The notes below the pieces were generated by a model that worked only from the letters and a program-made list of their open reading frames with translations, was not told the DNA's origin and made no database searches. 64,000 nucleotides of DNA, from the NCBI GenBank assembly GCA_963680875.1, contig OY804588.1:92808233-92872232 (forward strand). The letters are read 5' to 3'. Source of the DNA: Bathymodiolus brooksi. Taxonomy: Eukaryota > Mollusca > Bivalvia > Mytilida > Modiolidae. A program made the position numbers and the translations under genes. Positions within the stretch are counted from its first letter, which is position 1. Each line of letters begins with the position of its first letter. Positions 23,050 to 34,720 of this stretch are shown piece after piece.

Positions 23050-23436
23050 CAAGACGTTATACTAGACTAGCTTAACCTCGCCACTTCTTATCTAAGGACA
23101 TGGGCCAAACCAGGAGAGGTCATGTATATTTGTGGTATGGTTATCAATTTTAACTCTGTCTACGATTTTTATATTTCATTTTGGATTGGTTCCAACAGTG
23201 TGGTATTTTTTGTTCTTTATTTTATTCCCGATTTTGTTTCTATTTTATGTTCAATATAGAATGAAAAACATAAAATAAAAAAAAATACCACAGTGTCGGA
23301 ACAATCCTAAAATCAAATTTAAAAATCGTAGAAAGAGTTAAAATCGATACACCTAACACACATATACCGCTCCTGGTTTGGTACATGTTCTGAAATAAGA
23401 AGTGGCGATGTTAAGCTAGTCTAGTATAATATCTTG
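23050..23436. repeat. Foldback (inverted repeat) of a PLE 5' region
   Basis: The arm 23050-23240 matches the reverse complement of 23265-23436 at roughly 85%, with a loop of about 25 bp. Shared words include cttaacntcgccacttctta, accaaaccaggag and ttttaactctntctacgat. In unit 3 (about 56780-57080) one arm is mostly deleted. Confidence 0.8.
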
Positions 23437-23605
23437 CCCCCACACAAATCGATAACCGCTCACTATCCCTGATTGGGGCAGGCACCTCAATAAAAAGTGG
23501 CGGGGTTAAACTAGTTTCACAGGCACAAACTTCCCCTCTGAGTGAAGTGATGCGGTCATGTAATTGTTCTCCTCATGTGAGTAAAATGTCAACACTAACA
23601 TATAA

Positions 23606-23635
23606 CTGAAGTCAAATATAACCTTACTGATTTTA
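23606..23635 (+). repeat. Single-copy precursor of the 30-bp satellite
   Basis: This 30-bp segment (ctgaagtcaaatataacc plus ttactgatttta) matches the repeat unit of 57241-58410, with the same flanks on both sides, and is present once here. Confidence 0.85.
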
Positions 23636-23708
23636 CTGCTAATTGGACATATCACCATATTCAGTTTCGTTTTGTCGTTATTCATTTCTGGGTACATAAA
23701 TGGTATAA

Positions 23709-25264
23709 ATGGATGCTGTTGAAGATTATGCCAGAAGGTGGATAAAGAGAGAAGTAGACCAAGATCCTGAGTTAGAGTCCTTGTCAGACTGGGTTAGAAC
23801 AATTAGGTCTCTAGTACAAGGTCGGATTCACAAACTCAAAAATTGTGTTAATAGTCGACCTAAGTCTGTATTTAAAGACCAAGAAGCTGTTAAGTGTCTT
23901 TCCTCTCTTCATGACAGATATGCTATCGTTCCTGCAGACAAGGCTTCGTGTTTGTATGTAAATCATATTACTTCGAATGCCTAATCAAGGAATTAGGCAT
24001 AAATAACAACACATCTAGTAACACCACATACAAGCCTACTTCGTTCGACAAAGATGAAATCCTAGCTAACCACAGATCATTCATGACCTCTTTAAACATT
24101 CCCTCTGGTAAAGAGTCTGAGGATTTACCCTATTTATATTGGATACCTAAACTCCATAAGACACCATACAAAGAAAGGTACACAGCGGGATCATCAACTT
24201 GTTTGACGAAAGAATTGTCTATTCACCTGGCAAAGATTATGTCTGCAGTGAAAGAGGGATAACAGAAATATTGTGAAACTGTTTACTCGCGTAGTGGCAT
24301 AAATCACATGTGGATTTTGAAAAACTATAAAGATCTTTCGGATAACCTTAAATCAAGATCTTTCTCTCAGGTATCCTCCATCAAAACCTTTGATTTTTCA
24401 ACTCTATGTACCACCCTACCGCATGACAAATTAAAAGCCCGCTTAAAAGAAACAATTCACAAAGCTTTCAGTCATAGAAACTATGGCTCAACATTTGTTG
24501 TGTTAGGCTACAATTCCACATATTTTTCAAACAAAATTCAAAAAGGTAAAACATGCTACTCCGAGGAACAAGTGATCAGTATGCTGGAGTTCCTCATCGA
24601 TAACATATGTGTCTCCTTTGGAGGGATACTGTTTCAGCAGGTCGTCGGCATACCAATGGGTACGAATTGTGCCCCTCTTCTAGCCGATTTATTTTTATAC
24701 TCATATGAGTCGGAGTTTCTTCAAAAGCTTGTAAAAGATAAGAAGATTCATGAGGCTAGAGCCTTTAATTTCACATACAGGTATATTGATGACGTTTTAT
24801 CTATCAATAATTCTAGATTTGCAGAATTTCTTCCATTGATATATCCTCCAGAGCTGGAAATTAAAGAGACCATAGATACCGCTTCGTCCGCATCATTTTT
24901 GGACTTATACCTCGAATTTGACGACAGTGGTCAAATCAGTACTAAAATTTATGATAAACGGGACGACTTCAATTTTAAGATCATAAATTTTCCAAATATG
25001 TGCAGCAATATACCAGCTTCTCCTGCATATGGTGTTTACATCTCGCAATTGATTCGTTATGCAAGGGCCAGTAGCAATTATTCTGATTTCCTGAAACGTC
25101 ATCTTCATCTGAGAAACAGGCTACTGGACCAGGGCTATAACAAGATTCGCCTTATTCGATCTCTTAAAAAGTTTATATTCCGATACCAAGATCTTATCGA
25201 AATATATTCCGTCTCTGCAGAAAAGATTATAAACGATGGATTTTCATATAGTGAAAATGCATAA
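23709..25264 (+). pseudogene. PLE reverse transcriptase, most complete copy (RT2), two lesions
   Basis: Three open pieces make one RT. 23709-23956 encodes an N-terminal region (WIKREVDQDPELESLSDWV to YAIVPADKAS). A small deletion, probably about 11 bp, shifts the frame into 23948-24262, which contains PYLYWIPKLHKTPYKERY. A TAA at 24260-24262 then interrupts the same frame, which reopens to 25264. In the last piece motif A is FDFSTL (residues 28-33), motif B GIPMGTNCAPLLADLF (from 114) and motif C YIDD (159-162); SASFLDLYLEFD and YDKRDDFNFKIINFP follow. The catalytic residues are intact. The protein ends soon after the thumb, with no C-terminal GIY-YIG, as in Naiad-type or endonuclease-deficient PLEs. 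Unit 3 lacks this insertion. Confidence 0.8.
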
Positions 25265-25640
25265 AGATAAGGTTTCAACAAAAATGTCAAAAATATTTTT
25301 TTTATCAATGTGTGACGTAAAGATATTTTTGACATTTACTTCACTGAGTTTGGCGCTGATTTGACAACTGTTTTACCTGTTTTGTTCAAGTATTGTTGTA
25401 AATATTGTTATAGTGACAGCAGGAAACTTTGAGCCGTAATGAAAGGGGGAGGTTTGGCGCTTTAAAATCTGATTCAACCCACCATTTCTTTAGAAATGCC
25501 TGTACCAAGTCAGGGTCATTACGGTTTTCACAGTTTTCCGGTTATTGACTGATTTTGTCTGTTTATATACCTATGAGTTTTTACTTTCCCTTTGTTAGAT
25601 TGTTCGGAGTTCGGTAATTTTGTTATTACCCTTATTTGGT
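25265..25640 (+). mobile_element. 3' UTR of the RT2 element
   Basis: It matches the RT1 tail for about 240 bp (ggtttcaacaaaaatgtc through accatttctttagaaatgcc). It then continues through gattttgtctgtttatatac and ccctttgttagattgttcgg; a fragment of this last part recurs at 35335-35430. Confidence 0.7.
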
Positions 25641-26029
25641 AACTCACAGGTTATATATCACGTTGCATAACTTTTAGTTTTTAATTTTTGTGGTGTCCTA
25701 TTATGTGTATTTAGGTTCTGAGTTCCATGTTGTGATGTCCGTTACGATTTCCGCATAAAAACGATGTTCGGATCGTCTTTACCTCCAGTTGTTTGTCATA
25801 TTTACGTTATGTGTGTTTGTTTGCGCATATTGTGTTGTGTTTTTGTTGTGTTTTTCTTCGTCTTGTTTACTCTGGATTGTAAATTTTTAATGTCCCTTCG
25901 AAGTTCTCTAGCGTTTATCTTTACTTATACAAATATTGTCAGTGTCATCGTAGTCTACCGTCTTTACTGATACAAATATCGTCAGTGTCATCGTAGTCTA
26001 TTGTAAATTCTACATATAAAGAAAGCATA

Positions 26030-26225
26030 TTTACACCGGAGCACATGAGTTCACCCCCCGCTTTTTAATGGTTTCGTGTTACTCGATCTTTAGTTTAAAG
26101 TGTGGTGGTCTGTTGATCGTTGTTTTTTCTTTTGGACTTTTTTGTTAGCCATTGTGTTGTCTATCCGTCTTTGATTGACAGATTCTGATTACCCTATGGT
26201 ATCTACAAACTCTTCATACAGGAAA
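26030..26225 (+). mobile_element. PLE 3'-tail fragment
   Basis: Runs from caccggagcacatgagttca to gacagattctgattaccc. The unit 3 copy is 58880-59070. Confidence 0.65.
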
Positions 26226-26854
26226 GGCTGTAGAATAGTCTTCAATATCTGATTCCAACAACAAATAAGTAACAAATTGTTTCTGGTCTCCCACGAAGAC
26301 CATTTTGTATTATTAATATTAAATGTTTTAGAAGTGTAAGTGATGATTTTTTGTTCTTAGAGTAGTGGTCTTTAACCACCAGTCTACTGTTTAGTTAATA
26401 GTCAATTATATATATCTACGAGTATTCATTGACACCGCTATTGTGCATATTGTCCATATGTTTATGTTGTTATTCATGCGTGTGATAGTATGTGGTATAT
26501 TGTCGTTGGAGATCAGAAGGGGATGGTTGAGTTCCTATTAATCGGTTTCATCCCGCCACATCGTGGTGGTTGTCCCATGCCAAGCAACGTCATATATCGT
26601 GGTTGTTTTGTGTTCTATTGTTTAAGGTGAGAAGTGTTATTTTTTTTCATGTTGTTAAAATTGTTGACCATTATTGCGCAAGCTATCTTATCATATCCTG
26701 AATACGAAATAAATTAATTGGCCTAGAAAATAAGGACATACGCTGCTTTTGTATTTCATACAGATTTGATTATCTTTTCATTCTTTTAACATAACAATGT
26801 GTCATTTATCAAAGCAGTGTTGGAACAACACACATTAAAAAGACAAGCAACCAC

Positions 26855-27200
26855 ATCGGTAATGTAATGACTAGAGTGCATGTTTGTCTCGAGTGTGGAA
26901 GATCGTTGGTTCGATCACGTAATAAGCAAAAAATGGCAATCTAACGAATTTCAATGTGGTGTTTGATCCTGCTCCCTTTAGCAGACATCACAAACTAGAG
27001 AGAACAAATGCTGGATGAGTTGTCCGAGTAGAACGACATTTTTACTGTTTTAGTGTGCTAGCACTATAAATTTGCAGAGTATTGTTATAATGCAAAGCAT
27101 GTGTCATATTATCTAATTATCTAAATAGTTACTTGTTTTCGCCATGATATCTGGTATCATGATAGCTGAAGAAATCGCTCATTTTGGCATGAAAGAATAA
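26855..27200 (+). mobile_element. SINE-Gly, divergent
   Basis: The head ccacatcggtaatgtaatga, the B box ttggttcgatcacg and the tail gatagctgaagaaatcgctc are present. The unit 3 copy is 59710-60070. Confidence 0.65.
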
Positions 27201-27512
27201 CCACTTACTCACCAAAAACAACCACAGTGCTACTGATTTAGAGGATTATCAATAAACTTGTACCCAAGTTTAACGATTAAAGCAAACAAATTAAATCGTA
27301 CCTGACTTAACCAACCACAACCAAATTCATGCTTATTTCAACTATGTTTTAATGACTAAACCAAACCAATTCGTAAACGACTTAGCTAGACATTCGAACT
27401 AGACTTAAGTGACTAAAGCAAAGAAATGCGTAAGCTGCTTACAGGGGTGAAAGGCATACATTTCATCACATGTAAAACAAACAACAACCAATGAGCCTGC
27501 TATATATTATGA

Positions 27513-27518
27513 TTTATT
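27513..27518 (-). promoter_or_regulatory. Poly(A) signal AATAAA of the unit 2 C1q gene
   Basis: The canonical hexamer lies about 18-23 nt after the C1q stop codon and is conserved in the unit 3 paralogue. Confidence 0.55.
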
Positions 27519-27535
27519 AATAATATGATTTCATA

Positions 27536-27930
27536 TTAAACTTTAAATCCAGAAAATGAAGACCAATTCCTTTCGGTATATAGTGCGTACTTTCCATGAG
27601 CCCGTAGCCACACTTTATTTCCCCTTTGCAATTTAGCCACTGCAGAACTTGACGAAGCTAGCCTTTCTTTACATCCTGTTGCATCTAGGAAAGTATAGGT
27701 AATGATGGTTCCATCAACCACTAACTCTGTGTGGAAATGCTTGCCTGGTGATGTCAGAAATGACCATGAAAAGCTGTACACGCCTTCCTCTGGACAGGTA
27801 AAGTATCCTGTTCCTTTATCATAAGCATTTCCAATGTTGGTCATAATGTAGTCAAACTTAAGAACAGCCCTATATGGAAGATTGCTTATGTCGGTCTTTA
27901 GTCTGGCTTGAAACGCCACAATGCGTGTAT
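27536..27930 (-). CDS. C1q-domain protein, terminal exon (unit 2)
   Basis: The exon starts after the acceptor tttccag (27931-27937 on the complement) in phase 1 and encodes about 131 residues to a TAA. It shows a globular C1q fold signature: aromatic start VAFQARL, then NIGNAYDKGTGYFTCPEEGV and YSFSWSFLTS, the strand FHTELVVDGT, and the end WSSFSGF. C1q-domain proteins are secreted or membrane lectin-like recognition proteins. In bivalves they form large families tied to innate immunity; that role is inferred here. The open frame begins with a GTG valine, not a start codon. Signal peptide and coiled-coil exons should lie at higher coordinates, but none is recognisable. No internal stop is seen. 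The unit 3 paralogue is about 77% identical. Confidence 0.85.
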
Positions 27931-28174
27931 CTGGAAATTATATTCAAAGATATACTGACAACATATAGAGTATTTGATTTATAATTATGGCGGGTTTTCT
28001 AAGAAATTAGGGGTATGAGAGTAATATTTAGAAAAGGAAGGAAACAAATCTAGATAATTTACTTTTAAAATATATAAATATCATTTCATGATATTTGACA
28101 AGAACAAGTACGTTTCCATTAAAGCACAATACCATGAGTACTTGCATATTTTTGTCCTCGTATTTCGATTTTGA

Positions 28175-28214
28175 GCGTACCAGATGAAGGTTATTACAGA
28201 AACGGGTCGTGTGC
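28175..28214 (+). ncRNA. Hammerhead-ribozyme-like motif, unit 2
   Basis: Stem I strands GCGTAC (28175-28180) and GTGTGC (28209-28214) can pair over six positions with wobble pairs. The core has CAGATGA (canonical CTGATGA, one change), GAAAC (28199-28203) and GTC (28206-28208). The core change probably inactivates it. Confidence 0.5.
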
Positions 28215-28249
28215 ACTAATTTTGATATTTACGTTTTTATTATAAATAA

Positions 28250-29009
28250 CATAACAAGTCAAACGCCTAGTTTTGAAATCAAATGAAATACAAAATAACA
28301 TATTGTTGGAACAATTCAAAAATACAATCGCAAAATCGTAAAAAGGGGCAAAATCGATATTTCTCTCATATACGGGACCGCTCATTTTCCTGGGTTGGTA
28401 CACGTACTTTGATAAAAAGTGGCACGGTTAAACTTGTTTTATGGGCCTAAATCTGTCGTCTTGATGCGATCATGCAAGTGTTTTCCATATGTGAAAATGA
28501 TGCTTATAACGGTATCCAACAATCTGAACTATTTTTTCATCGTTCATTTTTCAGATTTATTCTATTTGCCCACATATTAAAGAGTTAAGATTTCTTCAGG
28601 TTTAAACTAATGTCCCGTGTTTCTAAATTACGACATGACTATGGCAGGAGACGTTCATTTTAGCAAAGTAAAAGTTTTACATTCTTGCTGTGAGATAGTT
28701 GTCGTTTTGCTAGGTTTTACAGGGTGTGATGGTTTGTTCATATGGTAATGTGTTGATACTGTGAAGTTGTAATCGTATTTTACCTAAGGTATATACTACA
28801 TAGCCGATCCTGCAATGCTTTTTAAAATTGTATCTTATCTAACAGATAATACATAGTAAAAGCAAGGTAGAAACGAATCTCTGAAGGTTTTTTCTGTCGT
28901 TTGTTTATATATGTATTGCCGTTGGAGATCCAGTTATCAAGAGGGGTGTGCTTGAATCCCATTGACCGGTTTAAACCCGCCACGTTTGGGTGCCTATCCC
29001 AAGCCAGTA
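28250..29009. other. Likely PLE 5' region, non-coding
   Basis: The sequence after the hammerhead motif resembles the region upstream of RT2 (accgctcattttcctgggtt, aaaaagtggc-cggttaaac). No open coding region is seen. Duplicated at 61800-62530. Confidence 0.5.
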
Positions 29010-29210
29010 TCTAGATTTCCAATATCATATGTCGTGGTTTTTTTTGTGTTCAGTGAGTGAAGATGAGATGTGATTATCCATTTTGCTGATAATGGTGATA
29101 ATGTGACCATCATTGTTTAAAGGTAATTGGATGTTTTGTTGATATTGGTTGAATTGTGACCATCACTGTTTAAACTCTTTTACCTTTTGATATACATGTG
29201 CACTTTCCAG

Positions 29211-29389
29211 GTAAACCGTTGATCTTCATTGACTGCATTTGCCATTTGATATATTGGAGCAATGTGATGTCAGCTTTGGAACAGGAATTACTGTGGACAG
29301 ACACAACAACATATACCAAACATGTCGTTAACAAATACACAAACTTCATTCTTCAGCGTCTAAAAATATACAAACGAATTATATGTTAG
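29211..29389 (+). CDS. Candidate terminal exon, unknown protein (unit 2 copy)
   Basis: Same open segment as at 197, with acceptor cactttccag kept. It differs from unit 1 by a Met for Ile and an Asn for Ser, plus a synonymous change. Family not recognised. Confidence 0.3.
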
Positions 29390-29639
29390 TATGTTATATT
29401 ACATGTATATTTGCTTTGTAGTTTTTCCTTCATCTTGTAGAAAGAAAAGAGTGAGTGATAGACCCAAATGATAATATTTATATCATGCTTGGTCTATCGT
29501 AGTTAGCCAGTTAATTTCTTATCGTGGTACTGGTGGGTCCTCGTCGGCCGGTTGGACTACAATGCCATGTTCTGTAGTAGAATACACCAATATTCCACTA
29601 CTGAGGTAGTTATGATACATTTGATATAATAAAGATTTA

Positions 29640-30280
29640 AGATACCATACATGTAGCCAGAAGCCGTAAATCGAAGAAAGCAGACAATACAATGGTCAAA
29701 GAAAAGCACAAAAAGGACAAACAATGGTCTCTGTACACAAACATCGAAGGTGCACTTTGGTGCTCCGGAAGAATAATTTACCTATAAGGCCCTACTCCAA
29801 GCACCCTATATCACTCTCCGTATTGTTCGGTGTGTGGGGGTAGGGGTTCGTCTTGTCAACATAATATATGAGCTATGTTTTTAATGGGGTTATTGTTATG
29901 CCCATTACAATGTCAACATGACAAAATGTATTCGGTGCATCACTCCTGTTTACATTGCTTTATTTTATTTCGAGAGATTTGATATAATGAGTTGATGAAC
30001 GCAAGTTTGATTATACCAAATGGGTACTCAGAGAAAACATTGCTAAGGACAAATTAACAAGAAGACAAACAATTGTCAACAAATATACGTTAGAGAAAAC
30101 CGAATGGGGAATCAGGAATGGACAATACAGAGTCACTGGCAACATTGGGTACACAGGACACAGGACAAAGACAAACAATGCAAAAAAAACATTGCACAGA
30201 AAACTAAGAAGATGAGCAACATGGACCCCACCAAAAACTGGGGAAGACCCAGGTGCAGCGAAAGGTAAGTGTATCATCTC
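29640..30280 (-). mobile_element. PLE 3'-tail fragments (two)
   Basis: Counterparts of 604-800 and 970-1245 on the minus strand. No coding part. Confidence 0.6.
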
Positions 30281-30439
30281 TCTCATAAGAAACCCACCAT
30301 GTTACTCATATCGTCAATACGTGATGCACACCACCATACATAAACAAACACAATTAACATAAATAAGAAATGAGCTCTCCTACAACCAACTGGGGTAAAG
30401 ACGAACCGAACATCGTTTTCATGCATTACATAGAAACCT

Positions 30440-30965
30440 AAAGGACGAACAACGCGAACAATTAAAAAAGGACGGTGTAATCGAGCGCTGTGAAATGGTA
30501 GGAAATTTATGTTCCACACGTGGAACAGTTTGGATACTCGTGTTAAACATCCTATGAAAAATCAATTCTGTAATAAGTTTCGAAACGTGGAGGGAAGGAC
30601 GGGATTGTGAAAAACGGAACATATCTGTTGTCACAAGTATCCCGTAACGGCTAACCAAGTCATAATTGCAACAATACAAGCTACCGTATTAGTGTTTCAT
30701 TTGTGTTCCTGCTAACAGCAACACTATAACAAAGAAATCCTAATAGAAACCAAAGCTATGTAATGTAGTATCAACTGAGATATATTACATACTCTATAGG
30801 CAGGTTTTCTTTGAATTCTTCAATACATAAATGGAAAGTTAACAATGGTAAAATTAAAATCATATCTTTTGTCACATTATGTCGTTCTCAACATACCTAA
30901 CTGTCAACTTCCAGGTCTAGACGTTATTTCATATATACACAATAGGTAGAATTGTATTGAGTAGG
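30440..30965 (-). pseudogene. PLE reverse transcriptase, C-terminal relic
   Basis: Minus-strand pieces SRYGILVTTDMFRFSQSRPS and downstream match 1550-2030. It carries about 45 bp (around 30520-30565) absent from unit 1. Broken by stops and shifts. Confidence 0.6.
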
Positions 30966-30994
30966 ACGTTCTGACTCTTTATTGCGTTTGAACC

Positions 30995-31335
30995 GCATCG
31001 GTGGTGTAATGGTTAGCGGGCTCGCCTTGAGTGTGATAGATATTGGGTTAGGGACTCGGTCTGATCCAATTGAAGACTCATTCCAACCAAGCACAAAATT
31101 TAAGGCGCAAGAGGAAAGAAATGCTAGCTTGGAATCAGTATAATGTGTCCAATGGGAGCGACATGTCTTCCCGTAGAGTGTTTTGTCAGTGAACTAACAC
31201 TATAAAGATCAACGTAAGAGTGATGTTCTTGTACAAAACGTACCTCATAATAATTGTATTGAATGGAACTTGATCTCGCCTTGATATAGCTAATAAAATT
31301 GTTCGCTTGATGTTAAACAACACTAACTAACTTTT
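30995..31335 (+). mobile_element. SINE-Gly, full length
   Basis: Unit 2 counterpart of 2069-2405. The head gcatcggtggtgtaatggtt is closer to the tRNA-Gly-like consensus than in unit 1. Confidence 0.75.
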
Positions 31336-31983
31336 TTGAGTTTGATTTTATGTTTGTCTGGTGTTTTACTTTGTATATTTGGATAAGGACGATTTGTACT
31401 GGTTCCTCCACTAACTGGTACCTGAGATTTACCAAGACGAATATATTTAAACTCTAATAGTTAAAATCAAAAGAACGTCATGTGTCGTGGTTTTTTTATG
31501 TTCAATGAATTGGGGTGAGAACTGAGAGGTGATTGTTTATTATGTTGATATTAATGAAGTTATTGACTATCACTTTTAAAACTTTTTTGTTATTTAAGAG
31601 ATATATAAAATAATGTTCTAATATGTTAAATATACAATACAATTATTAATACAAGTTAAGAGCACATTACCTTTTTATTGGCCGTTAGATCCAATATATA
31701 TTAATGATATTCAGCTTGTAAATATATCTTCAATTGTATTGATTAGTGCAAAGTTTGAAATTCAATTCATATGACATTTAATCTGCACGCTAATGGCTGG
31801 ATTACATGATCAGTTGTAAATATCATATTACCTGCTTACGATTGTAAATTATTTCAACTGCTAATAAAATATGTTAGGCATAGTTGAACTTCACACCGAT
31901 TTTTGCTTTTCTTCTTAGGCCCTTTGGTTTACTAGCTCCTAAAAACCTTTTAATTATTTGGCTTACCAAATTTTCTGCATTAA

Positions 31984-32021
31984 GTGTACCTGATGAAGAT
32001 TATTCCATAAACACGTCGTGC
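31984..32021 (+). ncRNA. Hammerhead-ribozyme-like relic in block P, unit 2
   Basis: CTGATGA (31990-31996) and GTC (32015-32017) are intact and stem I GTAC/GTGC pairs. TAAAC (32008-32012) replaces GAAAC, so activity is doubtful. Confidence 0.45.
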
Positions 32022-32189
32022 TCTCTAAATTTGCTAGATCTACGTTTTTATTTTTATCGCCGGGTCTATTATTTTTGCAGGTGGACTATTAGCCATCGAT
32101 GGTATCACTCGCCCAGAAGTCAGTGTTGCAGCACTGACATGGCTTATTAGATATTTTAATAATGCCATTTTTCATATAGCGAAAGCATA

Positions 32190-32320
32190 GTCTACATGTG
32201 TATGCTTTGTAGATCTTTATTTGTTCCTTTGTCTTTATTCCTTTGGCCATTATGTTGTCTGAATTACGGAATCTGGTTACTGCTTTGGTATCTTCAAACT
32301 CTTCTTACATAAAGTTAAAT
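32190..32320 (+). mobile_element. PLE 3'-tail fragment, single copy
   Basis: Counterpart of the doubled tail at 3140-3545, with a 20-bp deletion in tgttgtctg-aattacgg. Confidence 0.6.
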
Positions 32321-32457
32321 CAATAGATTTTGAGAACATATAAATTGTCTTATAGACTAATCAAAATGACTGACTAAAATGATTTTCAAAATAACAGCCT
32401 TGAAGTTTTTATATATATGGGTAGATCATATGAATAAATGCATGTCTCTTCATGCAG

Positions 32458-32637
32458 TGTGAGGACTTTGACTTCTGACTTTAAGCCTGTATTCGCACCT
32501 CGATACTACATGCATTACATTTTCCAGACATCTACCCATGATCATGGGTTTCAGAAGTCAGGTCAATATAACTGTTCCGGTTCTACTTCTCAATTTGTTC
32601 TGCTGAAAATAGTAAGAGCAAACCCTGAAATAAAAAC
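32458..32637 (+). CDS. Candidate internal exon, unknown protein (unit 2, splice sites intact)
   Basis: Bounded by tcttcatgcag and the donor gtaagtatc, with a reading frame of 59 residues (VRTLTSDFKPVFAPRYYMHY, later YNCSGSTSQFVLLKIVRANP). Length 180 bp, and the phase would leave 1 nt plus 2 nt split codons. Conserved in unit 1, where the acceptor is lost. No family recognised. Whether it joins the exon at 29211 is unknown. Confidence 0.35.
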
Positions 32638-33329
32638 GTAAGTATCTAATTTAATGAGAATTACATGGGACATACTCATAGTCAAAAGCCAAATTACTAG
32701 AAAGGTTATAATTCATTGGCTACTGCTTAATGCACAGTGAACAGTATTTCAGCTATATTCACTGCGAGAACAAGTTATATAATATAAAATACAACTGTAT
32801 GAAAATGAAGGAAGGGAGGGTCAAATAGGTCAACGACTTTTTAATGCAAACGAAGAGTATGACGAGTTGAGCAAGGACGAACAATTTAGTCTTTGTAGCG
32901 GCTACAAATGCGCAAAATATTTTGCGAAAGAAAAGCAAAGAAGTAGTTAGCGTTGCACTTTCCACACTCGTTACCCACTAGTGTCCACCGTCAGGATTCC
33001 CGTATTATATCCTGTCAATCCCCCTTATCCGCCACCCGGGGACGAGTTCAGCAGCTCTGTGGGATTAAGCCATGGGAATCTGAACAATGTGTAGTATCTA
33101 GCAATTATAAGGTCTTTGGTAGCAGGGATATTAACGGCAAATACCTATAACCCATCATATAGATTACTTGTAATGACAAGTACTTAAATAAATATTATAT
33201 CTGGAGTTATGTCCCTTTGATCGCATATTCTTTATTTGAATTCGCAGTAACACTGTCGTCAAAGAGCTCCGATCGAAAATGCTTGGTCAACATCCGGGAT
33301 ATTTTAAAGCGGTATTTTTAAAGAAGACA

Positions 33330-34570
33330 CAGATAATTATCGTAAGTATTTATGAATATACTGTGTATATAATGTTTTGAATTATGATGCTTTATGATTG
33401 TTATTATTATTAAATTAATTTTTTGTCCAAATATCATTTATTTTTGCAGTGTAAAATTAGATTTTTCTATAATTTATAAGGAATCCGGCTTCAAAATCAT
33501 TACAATCAACTGAAATATCGCTATATCTTGCATTTACGAATGAATTAAATGTTGCCCTAAAAGAAAAAAATATTGATGAATGATTGATTTTACTTAAAAA
33601 TACTATTTTGTTGATGAAAAGTCAATTAGTAACTAGTTATACCCTAAAACATGACGTCAACAGATGTTTTTGAAATCCGGATTGGTCAAAATGTAAACAT
33701 GTATACAAACCGGTTGGGTCATTTAAAAATAGCCGGGTTTGTCAGTATGTAAATACCACTGATCTTATTGTTATTGAGCATTATATTGCAATTTAACGAT
33801 AGTTATGATTAGGAAATATCTCAAAGACGATAAATACTGATCAATAGTATGAATATTTGCCATGGCTGCTAATTTCAGCTACTTTGTACAATAAAACAAA
33901 TCGTTATTTCTATGTTAAATTGCTACTGTCGCGAACACTTGATTTTTTTTATGCTTTTTGTGGCACTGACATCACGGTTGGTGCTCAATACGCTACACTC
34001 ACTTTAAGTAGCTGTCCAGGCGCATCGATTGAGTAGTGGGAGATTTTTTTTATAAGGCAATATTTTGATTTTATACTCGTTGATAACGAAGTAAGTCACT
34101 CTGTGGAAATAACTTCATGGATACGATATTTAAGTTTCTTCACAGTATAATGTTTACATTAACATTACAGATAAGCAAATTAACAAAGGCTGTAGTATTG
34201 AATTCCTTTCCGCACGGACGATTTTGGCAGTTTGTATACAAAGAAAATGTTAGGTGTACTCGATTAATGCAACGTTCGTTACAAGTTGTAATACGACACA
34301 AGTTCGTTCTTTGGATGTTATAGACACCCGCCCATCCACCAATATTAATGCCAAAAGAATTTCAATCACTCGTATATATTTTGCATTTTTTTTCGAGGGG
34401 GAAATAGAAATGACAGACTCAATGAATTTGTTATGTTGATATATATTTATAATAAATGCTATGCGATCTTGTAACGAACGCACTATCCTACACTATCTCG
34501 AGTCTTATTTATATTACGTTATTTTAGTTAATAAAAAAATATTTTCTGAGGAGTGAAACGAGAGAAAGAA
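33330..34570. other. Interior of the outer transposon, left part, no gene seen
   Basis: AT-rich. Short open frames (for example at 34117) show no recognisable domain. This stretch has no counterpart elsewhere in the window. Confidence 0.5.
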
Positions 34571-34576
34571 AAAAAT

Positions 34577-34720
34577 AGACAATATATATATACAAATGTA
34601 CATTGTCGAAAATATAAAATTGATATATACGAGTTTTGACGAGTTTTTCTCACCTGTTTCGCAGCGAGTGGAAATGAATTATATATTTTACGACAATGTA
34701 CGTATATTGTATCTATCGCC
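34577..34720. repeat. Imperfect inverted repeat, arms about 35 bp
   Basis: The arm containing aaatgtacattgtcgaaaat pairs with the later tattttacgacaatgtacgt. Possibly a small foldback element. Confidence 0.5.

Larger units (their letters stand above)
20478..23690. repeat. Segmental duplication block S, unit 1 copy
   Basis: It is homologous to 54521-58440, and in its first 700 bp also to 8211-9000. Landmarks are the ccataatt minisatellite, SINE-B, inverted PLE tails, the foldback PLE 5' region and the single 30-bp precursor unit. Confidence 0.8.
25640..29010. repeat. Segmental duplication block with C1q exon, unit 2 copy
   Basis: Homologous to 58480-62530 at about 90-95% in non-coding parts, with the same order of PLE tail, SINE-Gly, C1q exon and hammerhead relic. 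Confidence 0.85.
29010..33250. repeat. Segmental duplication block P, unit 2 copy
   Basis: Aligns with 1-4450 throughout. Its right edge is cut by the transposon that begins at 33251. Confidence 0.85.

Noticed and set aside
24260..24262. Recoded stop (selenocysteine) in the PLE RT
   Set aside because: Selenoprotein Naiads are known in bivalves, but the interrupting codon is TAA, not TGA, so simple mutation is the better explanation.
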